Shown piece after piece: positions 59,944-64,000 of a DNA stretch of 64,000 nucleotides. Position 1 is the stretch's first letter; the number at the start of each line of letters is the position of its first letter. The notes under the pieces were generated by a model. That model made no database searches. It saw only the letters and a list, made by a program, of their open reading frames with translations, and had not been told where the DNA came from. The position numbers and the translations under genes are program-made. Source of the DNA: Ciona savignyi (Eukaryota; Chordata; Ascidiacea; Phlebobranchia; Cionidae); assembly GCA_000149265.1 (NCBI GenBank), contig CH003051.1, forward strand, positions 3,909 to 67,908. The letters run 5' to 3'.

Positions 59944-62900
59944 TCAGCAAAGCTGGATCTGCTTGGTGTATCTTCTTAGTTCCCCTCTTCGCCAGACAGT
60001 GATCGCATAAGTTTTACCTCGGGTTAAATTGGTGAAGCGTGTCGTCTGTTTGGGCTAGGGTAAAAATATGCATATTTAAAATTTAAAAAAAATAGAAATT
60101 TTAAAACGAAGAAAATTGAAAAAAGGCAAATTTAAAAAATTTGTAAATTTTAATAATATGCAAATTTAAAACTATAAAAATTAAAAAAATATAAAAATTA
60201 AAGAAACGACTTATAGGTCATAAATATAAAAAATATAAAAACTAAACACGACTTATAGGTCGCAACCTACTGTTTCGGTAGGATTTATTTCATTGCTATG
60301 GTCTTGGGTTTTTGGTTTATCTTTTTTTTGTCCTGATAGTTCATTGCAGCGAATGAAATTAATCACAACACAGAATCAGGAAAAGATGGAAAAACGAACA
60401 GTCGTTGAAACGAGTCAATAAAAAAGTATAAATATGAAACAACATGTACGTGGTTGCTTAACCCATTAAATCCTTAAATAATTTTTAATTATAACTAAGT
60501 TATTTGACAGAATGGTTACGCTTACGCGACCGACGCATATACCGACTTACAGGCAACACTAAAAGGAGGGAAGGAGGGAAACTGCACATTAAAATTACGG
60601 AAACTAATTTAAACTCTGCCCTAAACACTAATCTCAACCCCAGAACTAACAACTCCAACCCCATGTTTAAAACTGACTATAATGCCTTAATATTAATTTT
60701 AATGAGCAGTTTCCCTCCGTCCCGCCTTCCCGCTTTCCTTCCTTTTAGTTTTTTCCAGACATATATGAAAAACGTTCTTAGCAACGATCCAATTTAGTGT
60801 TCAAAACCAAACCAGATATAAAAATAATATTGGCTTCGAAACTTAACCCAAGAAAAAGTATGGCCGTGTAGCCAAGTGGTTAACGTCACAGACATTTTTG
60901 GCAACGAGTACAACGTGGATTCAAACCCCCCCCCCCTTAAAAAATGTTAGGTTATTGGAACATCAGTTGATTTTTAGATGGGCAAACAAGCACTAACGAA
61001 CAAACAAAACTCATGTTGAAGTATAATAACGAATTTGAAACCTAATCCAGCAAAAAACATGGACAGTATGGCCCATGTAACTGAGGGGTTAAAGCGACCG
61101 ACATATATATTAATTATAAATTGGTCTTACAGGGCCAAAAATCTATTAAATTTCAAGCGAGTAAAAACTCACTCGCGTTTGGAAGCTTTAAAGCTCGGAT
61201 TTTTGGCCCTGGTCTCAACAACGAGCCCAACGTGAATTCAAAATTACCTCTCCTCCCCCACAAAAATTAATTAATTGGAATATCGTCCGATACAAGCACT
61301 CACGTATCTTAACTCCTTCGTTTCTATTGCCCTCTGTAACCAGGTTGACTGTGTGCTCTGTTCTTTGATTGTTACGTAATAATACCGTGCTCTGCTCCTT
61401 CTGACGTCATAAACACGTGACTTGTACGCGGATCGCGACAACACGACGCGGATGACTGGTTTCCTTGATTCCCGACGAACGTGGAAACGAATTCGCTTTT
61501 CGTCTTCGACTGTAGTGTAGGGGAGGGGGGGTGGTTGGGGTAGATTAGGTGGTGGGTTAGAAGAACACAACACTAAACTGTACTGTGGGGGGTTGGTGTT
61601 AGTGTGGGTTTTGGAGGGGTCGTTGTGGGTGGGGGAGTAAAATGGTTGGTAGCGTGGGGGGATTAAAATGTGCTGTTTTATTTAGTGTGGTGGGTCAGTT
61701 ATTGGGTAGATGGGGTAAAAGGTGGTTATTTGTTATTGGGCATGGGGGTTGGTGGGGCAGATTAGTTGGTGGGTTAGAAGGACGGTTGGGGTAAAGATTA
61801 GGATCTCGTTATATGATATATGTAAGTAATACGGTCAATACGAAGGTTGGTTGGGGTGGGTTTGGTAGAAGGGTTGGGGAGAAGGGTGTTGGTGGGTTGT
61901 GGGTTGGTACGGGGTAGAATGGTTGGTAGCGTGGGGGGATTAAACGTGCTGTTTTATTTAGTGTGGTGGGTCAGTTATGGGGTAGATGGGGTAAAAAGGT
62001 GATTAGGTCGGTTAGTTAAAAGTTTTAGGGTTGTGGGGTAAAAAGGGTTGGTTGATAGAAGATTCAGTGTAGCCAGTAGTAAAACTTAACCTTATATGCG
62101 CCCCAATGCTACAATGTGTCAAGGCTTCTACCTTTGCAAAGCGTTGTGTCCTTAAATCTCCATGATAAGCAGCCCGGTAGCGGTACGTTTATTCCGATCC
62201 CTGCATTTCGTTTCGAGCTCTGCACCAGCGGCTCTACCACCATCATATATGATCGGTCCAATGATAACTCGCTTTGTAAACACGATACAATCACTGTGGT
62301 TGTCTGTCTCTCCTGCCATGTTATTGTTACTTGGTGGTTGGTACATTTATATCCTCGTGGGTGGTAAGCCAGACTTTATCCACGGGTATCGTAAGACACC
62401 TCATGTCCACAGTCGAGTTGCTGGAGCTAATACAGTTTGTGGATGGTTGGTTTATTTATATCCTCGTGGGTGGGAAGCCAGGCTTTATCCACGGGTATCG
62501 TAGGACACCTCATGTCCACAGTCGAGTTGCTGGAGCTATTACAGTGTGTGGATGGTTGGTTAATTTATATCCTCGTGGGTGGTAAGCCAGACTTCATCCA
62601 CGGGTGTCATAAGACACCTCATGCCCACAGTCGAGTTGCTGGAGCTATTTCAGTGTATGGATGGTTGGTTAATTTATATCCTCGTGGGTGGAAAGCCAGG
62701 CTTTATCCACGGGTATCATACGACACCACATGCCCACAGTCGAGTTACGCAACATACCTGTGTGGAGTTACACCTTCTGATCAACCTTCCGCAGAAAAAC
62801 GTGAAAATCATTTCGCTCGATATGACTGTTAACTGCGCCGTACCTGTCATTTGTTTCGTCATTATCTCGATTATTACGTCACATGGCATTATATAACCGC

Positions 62901-63497
62901 GCTTACCTTCCCCCACGGTTGTCATGGTGATGTTCAGCGCCAACCGAGATGGGTCGTTCGCAATAATCGACCATTGTGATGTCACAGACAACACTCTTAA
63001 CCGCGATACGTTGTCGGGGAAAAACATTCCACACTCTGTTAAAACACCTTATTATGACGTCATACACACTCTGTTAAAACACATTATTATGACGTCATAC
63101 ACACTCTGTTAAAACACATTATTATGACGTCATACACACTCTGTTAAAACCCATTATTATGACGTCATACACACTCCGTTAAAACACATTATTATGACGT
63201 TATACACTCGACTTACTAATATTCAAATTAGGTAGTTGACTATGTAAACCATGCATAACAATGGTTGGCACGCGAAGTTGCTTTTTAAATGATATATTTG
63301 CTATGCGGGTTTTTAATACAGTTTTTACACACTCTCTTGGATAAATTATAATGATGTCATATACACTTTTGTTAAAGCATGTTACGTCACACAAAAGATT
63401 AGACATAGGACCAGGAAGGATTTTAACAACTCGATACTATGACGACATAATGGAGATTACCTGAAACGGCGACTTGTGCATTATCATCGGAAGAAGC
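59944..63497 (-). CDS. Multi-exon gene of uncertain identity with fibronectin-III-like C-terminus, 5' end outside
   Basis: Six exons on the minus strand join in one frame: 63497-63461, 63035-62907, 62843-62758, 62219-62132, 61509-61304, 60054-59944 (ends TGA). Together they give 219 codons, with the start missing. The fourth exon's left border is well defined (AAAG|GTAGAA) but its acceptor at 62220 is weak. Visible sequence includes NDPSRLALNITMTTVGEG, a cysteine-containing segment (FFCGRLIRRCNSTQ), LPGCLSWRFKD, and an ending FTNLTRGKTYAITVW before a final Cys. That ending matches the hydrophobic pattern of an FN3 domain's last strands. It also recalls the tail of NDNF (neuron-derived neurotrophic factor), which likewise ends in Cys. 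N-x-T/S sequons and scattered cysteines suit a secreted protein. Convergent with SSUH2, only 255 bases apart. Identity remains a guess; the exon chain is better supported than the name. Confidence 0.55.
60558..60750. mobile_element. Palindromic MITE, AAGGGAAGGAGGGAAACTG family, copy 3
   Basis: Arms actaaaaggagggaagg and ccttccttttagt are inverted repeats, and the central core is nearly identical to copies 1 and 2. It lies in the last intron of the 59.9-63.5 kb minus-strand gene. Confidence 0.78.
61520..62060. repeat. G-rich duplicated intron sequence
   Basis: The plus strand is strongly G/T-rich with many GGGG runs. A block of about 90 bp (ggttggtagcgtggggggat, tgctgttttatttagtgtgg, gtagatggggtaaaa) occurs at about 61641-61725 and again at about 61920-62002. 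The intron belongs to the minus-strand gene, so its transcript is C-rich and pyrimidine-rich here. Confidence 0.8.
62335..62745. repeat. Minisatellite, ~106-bp unit, in the 59.9-63.5 kb gene
   Basis: Nearly four units of tatcctcgtgggtggtaagc, tttatccacgggtatcgtaa, gacacctcatgtccacagtc and gagttgctggagctattaca. The last part matches the SINE family 1 segment cgcccaccgtcgggttaccg-gagctattgcagtgtgt. Long open frames on the plus strand come from this periodicity. Confidence 0.9.
63030..63205. repeat. Five ~36-bp tandem units carrying TGACGTCA and a copied splice acceptor
   Basis: Units of cacactctgttaaaacacat plus tattatgacgtcata. On the minus strand each unit holds TTTTAACAG|AGTGTG, the acceptor used by the exon starting at 63035; the leftmost unit is the real one. 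Four units keep a perfect TGACGTCA and the fifth has tgacgtta. Confidence 0.9.
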
Positions 63498-64000
63498 CTG
63501 GATGAAAATGAAAGATTCAATATCTGGAGTTGATAGTTCAGACCATAGCTCGGTCGGTTGTAAGATCGTCAATTGAAACGTTTACGATCGAAACTGGTCG
63601 CTAGCTAGTCACTTGTCGTTTCGGGCAAGTCACTTAGCGGACATTGCCCGAACTCAGCGGATTAATGGGTTGTACTGTATTAAAGAAACGTCTTAGTTAT
63701 ACGCAACACACTGCAATAGCCAGATTTTTACGCATTTCTTCGTGTGGTTTACATAGTCAAAGCAGTATCTTCTCATACGTGGCTAATTCGTTAAAAAACT
63801 TACGCTGCACTAATACCATCTAATGCCCCATAATACGCCCAATATATATCACGCACCTACGGTACACCATATCATTAACATCCACCGCCATTAAATCGTC
63901 CACGCATCACACCGTGCACAACCAATTCCAATCACCACCCACCCAGCCAACCATACACAACCACACTGCTAAACCACAATGCACCTCACACAGACAGTCC
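63498..64000. other. Right edge of window
   Basis: Holds a plus-oriented, 3'-truncated SINE family 1 piece at about 63546-63720 (gtcgctagctagtcacttgt, acacactgcaatagc), then C/A-rich sequence with no recognised feature. Upstream exons of the minus-strand gene are expected farther right. Confidence 0.6.

Noticed and set aside
59980-60060. Possible plus-strand SSUH2 C-terminal exon
   Set aside because: All plus frames hit stops quickly and lack the family pattern. The minus strand gives a clean terminal exon with acceptor, FN3-like ending and stop.
62116-62896. Several plus-strand open frames over 80 residues with repeated blocks
   Set aside because: They are produced by the 106-bp minisatellite and antisense to the better supported minus-strand exons.

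Overview
This is a window of animal genomic DNA, AT-rich and intron-rich. It most likely comes from a solitary ascidian (sea squirt) of the Ciona type. That placement is inference from three things. The genes are compact metazoan orthologues with short exons. Two abundant tRNA-like SINE families and many hAT-type elements fill the spaces. At four start codons a 3' splice acceptor lies only 2 to 11 bases upstream of the ATG, as expected where a spliced leader is trans-spliced. No rRNA gene, true tRNA gene, CRISPR array or prokaryotic operon is present. A run of 100 N at 35390-35489 marks an assembly gap inside an intron.

Layout. 1-5185, minus strand: 3'-incomplete acid-sphingomyelinase-like phosphodiesterase (SMPDL3 family). 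5186-8307: intergenic DNA with an hAT MITE and SINE debris. 8308-17826, minus: complete seven-exon BAHD1-like gene (606 codons) with a C-terminal BAH domain. 17827-35045: a 17-kb stretch with no gene I can support, holding SINEs, a MITE and a CACGTG/TGACGTCA cluster. 35046-43655, minus: complete nine-exon IQCD/DRC10 gene (431 codons), a subunit of the ciliary nexin-dynein regulatory complex. 45231-45950, plus: intronless CAP-superfamily secreted or membrane-anchored protein. 46920-50439: complete hAT element with perfect 8-bp target-site duplications, a broken transposase and a smaller hAT element nested in it. 50917-59688, plus: SSUH2-like gene with six CxxC-type cysteine motifs, which lacks the expected C-terminal region. 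59944-63497, minus: six-exon gene of uncertain identity with a fibronectin-III-like C-terminus, convergent with SSUH2. 63498-64000: SINE fragment and unassigned sequence.

The exon models were built by hand from splice signals, with reading-frame phase checked across every junction. BAHD1, IQCD and the visible SSUH2 exons close perfectly in phase. The genes are unrelated housekeeping, developmental and ciliary genes and do not form a functional cluster. The most unusual feature is that tandem duplications repeatedly start at, and copy, splice junctions: the BAHD1 exon 4 and exon 5 donors, the IQCD exon 5 and exon 6 acceptors, and an acceptor in the 62-63 kb gene. This leaves arrays of decoy splice sites beside real ones. 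Several intronic minisatellites are also built from pieces of the main SINE.
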